DNA from: DATKMK01 sp035541895 | GTDB lineage: Bacteria; Desulfobacterota; Binatia; HRBIN30; JACQVA1 | Direction of reading: 5' to 3' | DNA length: 64,000 nucleotides | NCBI GenBank assembly: GCA_035541895.1 | Contig: DATKMK010000013.1 | Span: 1 to 64,000, forward strand | Part shown: positions 48,649-57,598 of the stretch, piece by piece | Layout of the letters: each line of letters starts with the position of its first letter | How positions within the stretch are numbered: the stretch's first letter is position 1 | Translations under genes and position numbers: made by a program | Notes under the pieces: generated by a model | Told to the model about the DNA's origin: nothing | The model's input: the letters and a program-made list of their open reading frames with translations, nothing else | The model's database searches: none

Positions 48649-50430
48649 ATGAGTGCATCCGCCGGTGGTAGCTGGTTGGTTACTTCCGTTGGCGCCGCAC
48701 CACAGTTCACCGGCGCCGACTTCAGCGAGGACGATCTGCTGTACGCGAAGACCGCGGAAGACTTCGTGCGCGACGAAGTGCTGCCGCGAATCGCCGACAT
48801 CGAGGCCAAGCAGGAGGGTGTGATGCCGGCGCTGCTCAAGCGCGCCGGTGAACTGGGGCTGCTGATGGTCGATATCCCAGAGGCGTACGGCGGGCTCGGA
48901 CTGCGCAAGACGACGTCGATGCTGGTGTCCGAGCGCGGGGCGCTGTGTGCGTCCTTCAGCGTCTCATGGGGGGCGCACACCGGAATCGGCACGCTCCCGC
49001 TGGTGTACTACGGAACTGAAGCCCAAAAGCAGCGTTATCTGCCGAGGCTCGCGACCGGCGAATGGTTGGCCGCCTACGCGCTCACCGAGCCGCAAGCGGG
49101 TAGCGACGCGTTGGCAGCCAAGACCAAAGCCATACTCGACGCGGACGGCAAAACATATCGGCTCACCGGCACGAAGCAATTCATCACCAACGCCGGCTTC
49201 GCCGATCTGTTCACCGTGTTCGCGAAAGTCGACGGCGAAAAGTTCACCGCCTTTCTGGTCGAACGGACGACGCCCGGGCTGAGCTTGGGCCCGGAGGAGC
49301 ACAAGCTCGGCATCCGCGGCTCGTCGACGCGCCAGGTGATTTTGGAAAACGCGCCGGTGCCGGTCGATTGCGTGCTGGGCGAGATCGGCCAGGGTCACAA
49401 GATCGCGTTCAACATCTTGAACATCGGACGCTTCAAGCTGGGCGCGGGGGCGGTTGGCGCGGCCAAGGACTGTCTGCGGATCGCGCTGAGCTACGCCGGC
49501 GAGCGCCATCAGCATGGGCGGGCGATCGCCAGCTTCGGCATGATTCAGCGCAAGCTCGCCGACATGGCCACCCGCATCTATGTGGCCGACAGCATGAGCT
49601 ACCGCACCGCGGGCTTGATGGACGACGCGGCGGCGGCGATCGACAAAACCGCCGCGGATGCCGGTCGTCGCCTGGTGCAAGCGGCGGTCGAGGAATACAC
49701 CATCGAGGCGTCGATCCTGAAAGTCTTCGGCACCGAGACGCTCGACTTCGTCGCCGACGAGGCGCTGCAAATCCTCGGCGGGTACGGTTTCACGGCGGAC
49801 TATCCGGTCGAGCGCCACTATCGCGATTCGCGCATCAACCGCATCTTCGAAGGGACCAACGAGATCAACCGGCTGATCATCCCGGCGACGCTGGTGAAAC
49901 GGATCGGCAGCGGGCGGCTACCGTTCGTGGAATTTCTCCAGCAGCTCGATCAGGAACTCGGCGATCGGTCGGCATGGCCCCCGGCGGTCGAAGGGCCGCT
50001 GCGACGGGAAATCCGCGCCGCCGAAGTCGCGAAACGGGTCATCGCCTACACCGCGCGGCTGCTGATTGAGCGGAGCCTCGATTCGCTCAAGGACAAACAG
50101 CAACACCTGGAAATCCTCGCCAACATGATCATCGACGCCTACGCGATGGACAGCGTGGTGAACCGCACACGCCTATGGATGGGGCGGGGTGCGACCGAGG
50201 ACGACGACCTGCGCTTGGCGATGACAAACGTGTTCGTGTCGTCCGCAAACGAGCGGGTCATCGACGGGGCGCGGCGCATCCTGGTCAATGAGTTTGAAGG
50301 CGACGAGCTGCGCAAGCATCTGGCTCTCGAAGCAATCGTTCCGCACATGCCGATTCGGACCATCGCCGTGAAAACGCGGATCAGCGAAGCGTTGAGGGCG
50401 CATGGTCTCGGCGCGGTGTTTCTGCGATGA
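48649..50430 (+). CDS. Large acyl-CoA dehydrogenase (VLCAD/ACAD9-like)
   Basis: The 593-residue protein starts after GGAGG. Residues 30-420 are an acyl-CoA dehydrogenase with ALTEPQAGSDA, the GTKQFITNAGFADLFTVFAK region, QILGGYGFTADYPVERHYRD and the catalytic Glu in NRIFEGTNEINR. A C-terminal extension of about 150 helical residues follows (LQQLDQELGDRS, HLEILANMIIDAYAMDS), which makes it like very-long-chain acyl-CoA dehydrogenase and ACAD9. It should oxidise long acyl-CoA in beta-oxidation. No ETF genes are near. It follows 122 bases of spacer without obvious hairpin. Confidence 0.9.
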   Translation: MSASAGGSWLVTSVGAAPQFTGADFSEDDLLYAKTAEDFVRDEVLPRIADIEAKQEGVMPALLKRAGELGLLMVDIPEAYGGLGLRKTTSMLVSERGALCASFSVSWGAHTGIGTLPLVYYGTEAQKQRYLPRLATGEWLAAYALTEPQAGSDALAAKTKAILDADGKTYRLTGTKQFITNAGFADLFTVFAKVDGEKFTAFLVERTTPGLSLGPEEHKLGIRGSSTRQVILENAPVPVDCVLGEIGQGHKIAFNILNIGRFKLGAGAVGAAKDCLRIALSYAGERHQHGRAIASFGMIQRKLADMATRIYVADSMSYRTAGLMDDAAAAIDKTAADAGRRLVQAAVEEYTIEASILKVFGTETLDFVADEALQILGGYGFTADYPVERHYRDSRINRIFEGTNEINRLIIPATLVKRIGSGRLPFVEFLQQLDQELGDRSAWPPAVEGPLRREIRAAEVAKRVIAYTARLLIERSLDSLKDKQQHLEILANMIIDAYAMDSVVNRTRLWMGRGATEDDDLRLAMTNVFVSSANERVIDGARRILVNEFEGDELRKHLALEAIVPHMPIRTIAVKTRISEALRAHGLGAVFLR

Positions 50431-50492
50431 TGGCGCGGTGCGGGTCACCGCGACGATGCTGTCGCCAGTGATCGGCCCGGAGGAGACCTCGC

Positions 50493-51065
50493 ATGGCTGA
50501 AACCCCGTCAACAATGGTCGCATTGGGTACCGCGGCGTCGGACTTCACGCTGCCCGACACCGCGGGCAAGCTGGTATCGCTGGCGGATTTCGCGAATGCG
50601 CCGGCGCTGCTGGTGATGTTCATCTGCAATCATTGTCCGTTCGTGAAGCATATCCGGAGCGGCTTGGCGCAGTTCGCGCGCGACTATCAGCCGCGTGGGT
50701 TGGCGATCGTGGCGATCAACTCGAACGACGTCGCATCGTATCCCGACGACAGCCCCGCGAAGATGGCGGACGAGGTGCGCCGCGCGGGCTACGTGTTCCC
50801 GTACCTCTACGACGAGCGTCAGAGCGTCGCGCAATCGTACGGCGCCGCGTGCACGCCCGACTTCTTTCTGTTCGATCGGGAGCGCCGCCTGGTCTACCGT
50901 GGGCAGTTCGATGACAGCCGTCCGAGCAATCGCCGCCCGGTGACTGGCGCCGATCTGCGAACGGCCGCCGATGCGGTGTTGGCCGCGAAACCCGTGCCCA
51001 CCGATCAGAAGCCCAGCATCGGCTGCAACATCAAGTGGAAGCGGCGTTCTGCATCTATGATCTAG
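50493..51065 (+). CDS. Thioredoxin-fold AhpC/TSA-family protein, C-terminus rearranged
   Basis: The 190-residue protein is a thioredoxin-fold redox protein (LGTAASDFTLPDTAGK, FICNHCPFVKHI at residues 48-59 with the CNHC pair, and a cis-Pro TPDFFLFDR). The family usually ends in a GCNIKWKPGNEP-like tail; here the last residues are RRSASMI after GCNIKWK. The DNA then continues with a DUF72 fragment, so the end looks like a deletion junction. It probably still folds and works. No signal peptide is visible, so it is cytoplasmic. Confidence 0.82.
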   Translation: MAETPSTMVALGTAASDFTLPDTAGKLVSLADFANAPALLVMFICNHCPFVKHIRSGLAQFARDYQPRGLAIVAINSNDVASYPDDSPAKMADEVRRAGYVFPYLYDERQSVAQSYGAACTPDFFLFDRERRLVYRGQFDDSRPSNRRPVTGADLRTAADAVLAAKPVPTDQKPSIGCNIKWKRRSASMI

Positions 51066-51283
51066 CGGGCTATCAGTCGCCGCTCGTCGTGATCGCCGCC
51101 TTCGTCTATGTGCGACTGCATGGTCCGGACGGACCGTACTGCGGGCAATATTCGCGGCGGGCCTTGCGGACGCGGGCGGACGGGGCTCGCAGATGGCTGG
51201 ATGCCGGTGCCGACGTGCATTGCTATTTCGATAACGACGAGAACGGCTACGCGCCCCGCGATGCGCTGACCAGCGGGCATTGA
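51041..51283 (+). pseudogene. C-terminal remnant of a DUF72 family protein
   Basis: In a frame open from 51035 to 51283 the residues after about 51041 read FCIYDLAGYQSP, VYVRLHGPDGPYCGQYS and ADVHCYFDNDENGYAPRDAL, matching the last third of DUF72 proteins (YVRLHGP, YFDND motifs), which are normally about 240-280 residues. The N-terminal two thirds are missing. The fragment starts inside the thioredoxin-family gene at the point where that protein leaves its family sequence. A deletion that fused the two genes is the simplest explanation. Confidence 0.65.
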
Positions 51284-51295
51284 TCGAGGCGTCGC

Positions 51296-52435
51296 CTACA
51301 GGTCGCGCTCCGAACGCCGGTGCAACGCGCGGTAGTCCTCGCAATCGGCGAGCCGGCCGACGTACGGACAGAACTCGCGAATGACTTCGTCGTGACAGCC
51401 GTAGGCGTACGGATACGGGCGAACATACGCCGAGTGCACGACGGCGATGATCTCGCTCTCCGGCAGTCCGTTGCGGAGTCGAGCGTTCCAGGCGAGCAGC
51501 AGCGCACGGGTTTGATCGGCGGTATAGCCGGCGAGACGGAACGCCGAAGCCAGACGGATGGCGACGTTGTTGCGATTGCCCGGCGGGATGCGCCGCTGCC
51601 AGATCGCCTGGCGCGCGGCACACAAGGCCGTCTCGGGTTCTGCCGGCGTAGCGGGCGGGCGGTACGGATGCGGGCCACGAGCGCGCCGCACCGCGCGCCG
51701 CGCTCGGTCGAAGAGTTCAACGGCCTGCGGTACCGCGCCGACCACCGCGGCCGGCAACAGGCCGGCTGCGCGGACGCGCGAGAGCGGGCGCGGCGATTGC
51801 GCGAGGTTCCGGATCGCCGCGATGTCGGTCTGCAGCAGCTCGGTTGTCGAGAGCGGCACCTTGTACAAGCCGCTCTCGCGATGCCGCGTGTTCGGCAGCC
51901 GCAGGAGGTGCACCGTGTCGCCGATGCTGAGATCGACGAACGGACGCGCGCTGTCGGGAAGCGAGCGCAGAAGATCGAGACGGATGCGGGAGAAGATGGC
52001 CGGCAGATGACGCGACGGGAGCACGCGGCCGAAGACGCGTGTGTCGATCAACAGATGGAATCCCTTCGCGCCGGAGAAGTAGGCGTGCAGCGCACCCTCC
52101 GGGATCATCCACCGGGTCGTCAGCAGCTGATAGGCACGGCGCGCGAGGTCGAGCGCGACGTCGAGTTCGGTGGCGCCGGCGTCGATGTCGAGGGGCAGAA
52201 ACGGCGCCCACACTTTGCCGTCGTACCCCGCGATCGACGCCCGGCCATTCACGCGGTGCTCCGTGAGGTACAGCAAGACGTCATCGGCGAAGCTGAAAAT
52301 GCTGGCATAGCACTCGAACGCATGATAGCGCGCAACCAGATCTGCCACTTCTTCGATGGCGACGACATGATTGCGAAAACCCGGCTGGCCCGCGGCGGCA
52401 AAATCCACGAAGCGAAAGCGCGGTGGGCGTCGCAT
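51296..52435 (-). CDS. Archaeo-eukaryotic primase (AEP) superfamily protein with C-terminal Cys/His region
   Basis: The 379-residue protein carries the three AEP motifs: LDID (Asp83, Asp85), SGAKGFH (His127), and the later catalytic part FVDLS (Asp168) with LRLPNTRHRESGLYKVPL (179-195). From residue 280 a PriCT-like helical region (NNVAIRLASAFRLAGYTADQ) is followed by C.....FCPYVGRLADC, a probable zinc site. AEPs make primers or fill gaps in DNA. It is 55 bases after spoVR on the same strand and therefore likely the last gene of the prkA-yeaH-spoVR operon. No phage or plasmid genes are near. A role in replication, repair or defence is open. Confidence 0.82.
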   Translation of the reverse strand: MRRPPRFRFVDFAAAGQPGFRNHVVAIEEVADLVARYHAFECYASIFSFADDVLLYLTEHRVNGRASIAGYDGKVWAPFLPLDIDAGATELDVALDLARRAYQLLTTRWMIPEGALHAYFSGAKGFHLLIDTRVFGRVLPSRHLPAIFSRIRLDLLRSLPDSARPFVDLSIGDTVHLLRLPNTRHRESGLYKVPLSTTELLQTDIAAIRNLAQSPRPLSRVRAAGLLPAAVVGAVPQAVELFDRARRAVRRARGPHPYRPPATPAEPETALCAARQAIWQRRIPPGNRNNVAIRLASAFRLAGYTADQTRALLLAWNARLRNGLPESEIIAVVHSAYVRPYPYAYGCHDEVIREFCPYVGRLADCEDYRALHRRSERDL

Positions 52436-52490
52436 GCGAATAGGCGCCGGCCGCGTGCGAGCCTGAAGGGCACGCGCGGCTGGCCCCGCT

Positions 52491-53924
52491 CTATTTGAGG
52501 CTCTTGGTCGAAAAGCCGCGATCGTTGAACAGCAGCAAGGTGCGCTTGCCGCTGACCACGGTTTCGAGCGCGACCTCGCGCTGCCACAATCGGTAGACGT
52601 AGGCGAGAGTCTTCTCGGCGTGTTCCAACTGCAGATCGCGGCCGTCGTGCCCGTGGATCAGGTACAGCGTGTGGGTGCCGCCGAAGTCCGCGTCGTCAAC
52701 CTTGATGACCGGGAGTGTGGCGGTGCCGATGGTCTGCAACAGCGCGTTCTTCACGTCCCGCCAGCCGTCGGAATCGGCGACGGTGTTCACCACCAGCTCG
52801 TCGCCGCGCGACTGATACTCGAACAGGTCAAGTTCGCGAATCAAGTTCTCGGTCAGGTGGCGGCGCAGAAACGAAACGTCGCGATCGCTTTCGCGCACCT
52901 CGAACATCTTTTCGATGCCGGTCTTTTCCGGATCGCCGATGGCCGCACGCTCGTCGGGGGTGGGATCGTCGTAACGCCGGCGGATGTCCTCCCAGACTTT
53001 GAAGCCCAGGTGATAAGGATTGAGTCCACCGGGATGAGGTCGCACCACCTGGTTGTGACGAACCAGGAATTCGAGGTGCAAGTCCTGGGGCAGTTCGAGG
53101 CGATCGAGAATCTGCTTGTGCCAGTAGCTCGCCCACCCTTCGTTCATGATCTTGGTTTCGATCTGCGGGATGAAGTACTGCGCTTCCTCGTGAACGATGG
53201 TGAGGAGATCCTTCTCCCAGTCGGCGAGGTAGGGATTGTGATCGCGGATGAAGAGCAACAGATCTTCGTCGGGTTCGGGCGGCACCTTTCGCAGATCGGG
53301 TTCGGTGTAGGTGGGCCGCCGGTGTACCGACTGAAAGGGATCCGGAAGCGGCCGCGACGCCTCCAGCAGATCCAGGCGTGTCTCGTCGATCGAACGCTTG
53401 CGCACGGCGAGGTTGCGGCGGCATTGCAGCGACAAGGCGTGCGCGGCATCGAGGATCGCCTCGACGCGATCGAGGCCGATGCTGGGATCTTCGATGTAGT
53501 GACGCACCCGGACCGCGTGGGCCTTGAAGGTGCTGATCGTGAACTCGGCGCGGGTCGAGCGAAAAGTCGCGTTGTTTTTGAAGAAATCGTTGTGGCCGTA
53601 CACGTGGGCGACCGTCAGAATCTGCAGCAGCAGCGTGTTGTCGCGCATCAGGTACGCCAGCGCCGGATTCGAATTGATCACCATCTCGTACGGCAGCCCG
53701 CTCACGCCGTAGTCGTAGAGGGTCTTCAGCTTCTCGTATGCCTTGCCGTACGACCAGTGCGGATAGTGCGACGGCATGCCGGAATACGCGGTGTAGCCGA
53801 GCATCTGCGTGTGGTCGCAAATCTCGAACTCTTGCGGATAGCAGTCGAGACCACATTCGACGGCGAGGCGACGAATCCGCTCGTCCCAGGCGACGAGGTC
53901 GTCGATGTCCCAGGTATCGGCCAT
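52491..53924 (-). CDS. spoVR: SpoVR/YcgB family protein
   Basis: The 477-residue protein belongs to the SpoVR family, with DHTQMLGYTAYSGMPSHYPHWSYGK near residue 37, NPALAYLMRDN, FKNNATFRSTRAEF, NEGWASYWHKQILDRLELP near 265, and the conserved C-terminal domain. Its biochemical role is unknown; it is linked to spore cortex formation in Bacillus and to stress in enteric bacteria. It starts at ATG 53924 (a GTG lies just before) four bases after the yeaH stop. PrkA, YeaH and YcgB commonly occur together. Confidence 0.92.
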   Translation of the reverse strand: MADTWDIDDLVAWDERIRRLAVECGLDCYPQEFEICDHTQMLGYTAYSGMPSHYPHWSYGKAYEKLKTLYDYGVSGLPYEMVINSNPALAYLMRDNTLLLQILTVAHVYGHNDFFKNNATFRSTRAEFTISTFKAHAVRVRHYIEDPSIGLDRVEAILDAAHALSLQCRRNLAVRKRSIDETRLDLLEASRPLPDPFQSVHRRPTYTEPDLRKVPPEPDEDLLLFIRDHNPYLADWEKDLLTIVHEEAQYFIPQIETKIMNEGWASYWHKQILDRLELPQDLHLEFLVRHNQVVRPHPGGLNPYHLGFKVWEDIRRRYDDPTPDERAAIGDPEKTGIEKMFEVRESDRDVSFLRRHLTENLIRELDLFEYQSRGDELVVNTVADSDGWRDVKNALLQTIGTATLPVIKVDDADFGGTHTLYLIHGHDGRDLQLEHAEKTLAYVYRLWQREVALETVVSGKRTLLLFNDRGFSTKSLK

Positions 53925-53928
53925 CACG

Positions 53929-55122
53929 TCAGCTCGCGGCGACTTGCTCGGTGCCGCGGTCTTTGGCGAGGAATGCCTTGAAGCTGGGCCAGATGTCTTC
54001 TTTGCGCTCGATCAAAACGGTCTGGAAGTTGTCGGCTTCGAGGCGGCGGAAGATGTTGAGCATCGAGCTTTCGTAGTAGCGCGATCCGAGCGGTTTGATC
54101 TCGCCGTATCCGAAAAGGTTGCACACCGCGGTGAGTTGCTGCGCCGTGCGCAACGCAATCGCGTTGTCGGAATCGAAGTTGTCCCCGTCGGAGCAGTGAA
54201 ACGCGTAGACGTTCCACAACGACGGGTGGTAGCGCTCGGCGATGATGTCGAGGGCTTTTTGGTAGCCGGAAGAGATGAAGGTCCCGCCCGATTCGCCCTT
54301 GTGAAAGAATTCTTCCTCGGTGACCTCGCTCGCCTCGGTGTGATGCGCGATGAAGACGATCTCGACGTTGCGGTACTTGGTGACGATGAATTGGTAGAGT
54401 AGGAAAAAGAAACTGCGCGCGAGGTACTTCTTCATCGTGTCCATCGAGCCGGAGGTGTCCATGATGCAGACCACCACCGCGTTGGAGTCCTTCTTCTGGT
54501 CGGGCACGACGTGGCGATAGCGAAGATCGTCGTCGTGGAAGGGAAAGCGCGGCCGCTGTTCGCCGTAGGCGAGGTTTCCGTGGCGGGTGGCGAGGCGGCG
54601 TTTGACCTTCGCCTTGACCGTGTGCCGCTTGTCCAGCCGGATGCGAATGCCGACCTGGCGGTATCCCTTGCGCTTGATCAGCCGCTGCGCGCTCATCTCG
54701 CGCAGGCGTTTGCGTTCGAGGTCGGGCAGTTCGAGATCCTCGAACATGATGTCGATCAGTTCATCGAGGCTGACGTCGGTCTCGTAGTAGTCGACGCCCG
54801 GACGGTCGCCGGCTTTGTCGGGCGGGCCTTGGCCGTCGCGGTGCGCTTTGCCGACGACTTGACCGGGCTGGGTTTCGCCGTCGCCTTGCGCAACGCCGGG
54901 CGCGTTCTCGCCATAGATGAAGCGGTACTCTTTGACGCCGCGAATCGGCACTTTGATGATGCGCTCGCGGTCTTTGCCGATGATCGACTCCTCGGCGATG
55001 ATGTCGGCGATGTTGTCGCGGATCGACTGACGAACTTTCTGCCTATGCCGCAACCGATCGCCCGCCGTGCGATCGCTGCGCTCGGCGTCGGAGTGACGAA
55101 AGGGGCGAAAGATCGTGCTCAT
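53929..55122 (-). CDS. yeaH: YeaH/DUF444 family protein with von Willebrand A domain
   Basis: The 397-residue protein has a basic N-terminal DUF444 region (RHRQKVRQSIRDNIADIIAEES, 20-residue part), a Gly/Asp-rich hinge around residues 100-125, and a VWA domain with the metal-site DTSGSMDTMKKY near residue 225 and GGTFISSGYQKALDII later. It partners with the kinase PrkA in nutrient stress. ATG 55122 gives the family N-terminus; the open frame runs further upstream through low-complexity sequence. It lies between prkA and spoVR, with a 90-base gap to prkA that contains an inverted repeat. Confidence 0.92.
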   Translation of the reverse strand: MSTIFRPFRHSDAERSDRTAGDRLRHRQKVRQSIRDNIADIIAEESIIGKDRERIIKVPIRGVKEYRFIYGENAPGVAQGDGETQPGQVVGKAHRDGQGPPDKAGDRPGVDYYETDVSLDELIDIMFEDLELPDLERKRLREMSAQRLIKRKGYRQVGIRIRLDKRHTVKAKVKRRLATRHGNLAYGEQRPRFPFHDDDLRYRHVVPDQKKDSNAVVVCIMDTSGSMDTMKKYLARSFFFLLYQFIVTKYRNVEIVFIAHHTEASEVTEEEFFHKGESGGTFISSGYQKALDIIAERYHPSLWNVYAFHCSDGDNFDSDNAIALRTAQQLTAVCNLFGYGEIKPLGSRYYESSMLNIFRRLEADNFQTVLIERKEDIWPSFKAFLAKDRGTEQVAAS

Positions 55123-55148
55123 GGTCGGGGTCGGAGGCGGCGCGGGTG

Positions 55149-55194
55149 TCGGTGACTGGGTGAAGGCAGGCGATTCGCACTCACCAGTCACCGA
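55149..55194. repeat. inverted repeat in the prkA-yeaH gap
   Basis: TCGGTGACTGG (55149-55159) pairs perfectly with CCAGTCACCGA (55184-55194) over a 24-base spacer; further TCACC/GGTGA units flank it. No T-run follows on the minus strand, so a terminator is unlikely. It could stabilise the prkA mRNA end or mark a repeat family. Confidence 0.55.
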
Positions 55195-55212
55195 TACTCA
55201 CACCGGTCACCA

Positions 55213-57150
55213 TCAGTCCTTCCACAAGTTGTTGGCCGCATACTTCAGCACGATGTCCACACAGCTGGGGCAGTAGCCGTGTTGCAGGAGATTCTGCACC
55301 ATCGTGTTGTACTTCTCGCTCTGCTCTTCATCGCGCGTACGGGCTTTAGTGATGATGCGGCTGATGTCGCGCACCGAGGTCATGAGCTTCTTCTCGATCG
55401 CTTCCTTGAGCGGTTCGTAGCTGCGGTAGCTGATCCGACTGCCCCGCCGGCTGACGGCCCACAGATACGCGATGACTTCCTGGCGGAAGCCCTCGGCCGC
55501 CGAGCCGATGATGGCGATTTGCTCTTCGATGGACTTGAGGAAGCCCTCGTCGGGTTGCAGCTCTTCCTTGGTGTTGCGGTCCTTCACCTTCGTCTTGTTG
55601 ACGTACGCCTCGGCGTGATCGAGGTAGTTCTGAAACAGCGATTCGGCCTGCTCTTGGTACGAGTAGACGAACGCCTTGGTGATCTCCTTTTCCAGCACGT
55701 CGAGATATTCTTTGTGCAGGACGTCCTGCAGGAAATCGAGATACTGCTTGCGCGTGTCGTCGGGCAGGTCGGCTTCCTTGGTCATGTTGATCAGCGCTTC
55801 GCGGACGTTGATCGGATTGATGCAGTTGCCTTCGATGTTGTCCGACAGCGCGTTGTCGAGCGCCTTCATGATGAAGCGGGTCGAAATCCCGCTCATGCCT
55901 TCGCGCTTGGTATCGTCGCGCAGCTCGCGCACGTCGATTTTCTTGGTCTTGCCTTTTTCGACCACCTCTTCGCCGTTGTAGAGCTTGAGCTTGGTCATCA
56001 GGTCGCACTTCGTCGTCGGTTCGAGGCGCGAGAGGATCGCGAACATCGAGGCGATTTCGAGCGTATGCGGCGCCACGTGCGCGCGGAAATCCGAATTGCG
56101 AATGATCTTCTGGTAGATCTTCACCTCTTCCGACAAGCGCAGATTGTACGGCACCTTGACGACTACGATGCGATCGAGAATCGCTTCGTTGGTGTGGTCG
56201 GCCTTGAACTTCTGCCACTCCGCTTCGTTGGAATGGGCGACGATCACGGTGTCGACGTACACCATGCCGTGCCGTCCCGGCGCCGGGATTACCTTCTCCT
56301 GCGTCGCGGTGATCATCGCGTGGAGGTACTCGGTTTCGTTCTTGAAGACCTCGATGAACTCGACCATGCCGCGGTTGCCGACGTTGATCGCGCCGTTGAG
56401 ATCGAGCACGCGCGGATCGCCTTCGGAGTAGAGGTCGAGCTTCGAAATGTCCTCGCTGCCGATGAGCACCGAGGTGTCCTGATTGTTCGGATCGACCGGC
56501 GGCACGACGCCGATGCCGATGCGATTGCGCTTCGAGAACTGCCGCGTCGCGACCGGGAATTCCTCGTAGCGCTCGCCGAACTCCTCCTTCAGGCGGAAGC
56601 GGCACACCGGGCAGAGATCGCCCTCGATGTGGACGCCCAGCATCTTCTCGAACTCGCGTCGCAGGTGGCGCGGGATCAGATGCAAGGGCTCTTCGCTCAT
56701 CGGACAGCCGTCGATGGCGAAGAACGGCGCGGTTTCCTCTAGGCCGCGCTGCAGCTTTTCCACCAGCGAGCTTTTGCCCGAGCCGACCGGACCCATCAGA
56801 TACAGAACCTGACGGCTCTCCTCGCCCTTGAGTGCGGCGGACTGAAAGTAGCGCGCGATTTGGGCGAGGGTCTTCTCGATGCCGAAAAATTCGTCCTCGA
56901 AGAAGTTGTAGACCTTGACGCTCTCGTCTTTGAAGAGTCGCTTGACTCGCGCGTCATCCGATACCTTGATGTCGTGGACGCCGGCGGCGACGATGGCGTC
57001 GTGCAGGCGATGATGTGCCAGCTTGGGGAGAGTGGCGTCGGCCTTGAGTAGATCGAGGTAGTCAAGAAACCGGCCCTGCCACGTCCGCGTGCTGTGCGCT
57101 GCTCGGTCGTCGCGGATCAACTGCTCGAAACTGACGGTCTCTTTCTCCAT
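55213..57150 (-). CDS. prkA: PrkA serine protein kinase
   Basis: The 645-residue protein has the PrkA AAA+ domain with Walker A GPVGSGKS at 120-127, a metal-like DLCPVCRF near 181, and a C-terminal kinase/PrkA domain ending with GYCPSCVDIVLKYAANNLW. It phosphorylates proteins in response to starvation and sets the PrkA-YeaH-YcgB stress module. The ATG at 57150 has AGAGGA before it. The promoter is about 143 bases upstream. It is the first gene of a likely four-gene operon ending in the primase-like gene. Confidence 0.95.
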   Translation of the reverse strand: MEKETVSFEQLIRDDRAAHSTRTWQGRFLDYLDLLKADATLPKLAHHRLHDAIVAAGVHDIKVSDDARVKRLFKDESVKVYNFFEDEFFGIEKTLAQIARYFQSAALKGEESRQVLYLMGPVGSGKSSLVEKLQRGLEETAPFFAIDGCPMSEEPLHLIPRHLRREFEKMLGVHIEGDLCPVCRFRLKEEFGERYEEFPVATRQFSKRNRIGIGVVPPVDPNNQDTSVLIGSEDISKLDLYSEGDPRVLDLNGAINVGNRGMVEFIEVFKNETEYLHAMITATQEKVIPAPGRHGMVYVDTVIVAHSNEAEWQKFKADHTNEAILDRIVVVKVPYNLRLSEEVKIYQKIIRNSDFRAHVAPHTLEIASMFAILSRLEPTTKCDLMTKLKLYNGEEVVEKGKTKKIDVRELRDDTKREGMSGISTRFIMKALDNALSDNIEGNCINPINVREALINMTKEADLPDDTRKQYLDFLQDVLHKEYLDVLEKEITKAFVYSYQEQAESLFQNYLDHAEAYVNKTKVKDRNTKEELQPDEGFLKSIEEQIAIIGSAAEGFRQEVIAYLWAVSRRGSRISYRSYEPLKEAIEKKLMTSVRDISRIITKARTRDEEQSEKYNTMVQNLLQHGYCPSCVDIVLKYAANNLWKD

Positions 57151-57598
57151 GGCCTTGTCCTCTCTGGCGCGGGAGGTCGATCCGCGCCGCGGGCCGCGTG
57201 CCCGTGCGAGTTACGTCATGTCGGTGCTCGAGCGCAGGAGCGGTCGGAACCGCGGTGAAGACGATTGGAACTCATGGCGCAATGTCTGCTGAATTATAGC
57301 GGTCGCCATTGCGGCCATTCAAGCCACTCGTCTTGCACGCGAGTGGAGACGCCACGAAGATTTGGGGAAAGCTATCGGATTCGGTACGAAAACTGCGGTG
57401 AGTGACGCGGCTCTTCACGCTGCTCCCTTCCTCATCACCAACCCATCACTGCGTCGAACGGACGGTAACATCGGCATTTTCGCGAGTCAAGAAAATTCGC
57501 ACGGCGCGCGGTGTTGCGCGCCCGCGATGGCTCCGCTCCGGGGGCAACTATTGCGATTCCCGCGTGCGCGGGTTACTGGCTTCATGGGCTCGGTCGCG
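57151..57598. other. Intergenic region between divergent prkA and ftsH
   Basis: These 448 bases hold the prkA promoter at 57293-57322 and presumably an ftsH promoter that I could not identify. A hairpin with CCCGCG (57559-57564) and CGCGGG (57567-57572) lies close to the ftsH start. The region 57380-57520 contains short repeats without an obvious function. An open frame in ftsH phase extends to 57362 but has no family similarity, so it is not counted as part of the protein. Confidence 0.5.
57293..57322 (-). promoter_or_regulatory. sigma70-type promoter of prkA
   Basis: On the minus strand TTGAAT (57317-57322) is followed after 18 bases by a perfect TATAAT (57293-57298). Transcription would start near 57286 and give a leader of about 135 bases before the prkA ATG at 57150. 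This is the best -10 box seen in the window. Confidence 0.6.

Noticed and set aside
57362..57598. N-terminal extension of ftsH starting upstream at 57362
   Set aside because: The extra 79 residues show no membrane-protease similarity, and ATG 57599 gives the family N-terminus directly before the membrane helix.
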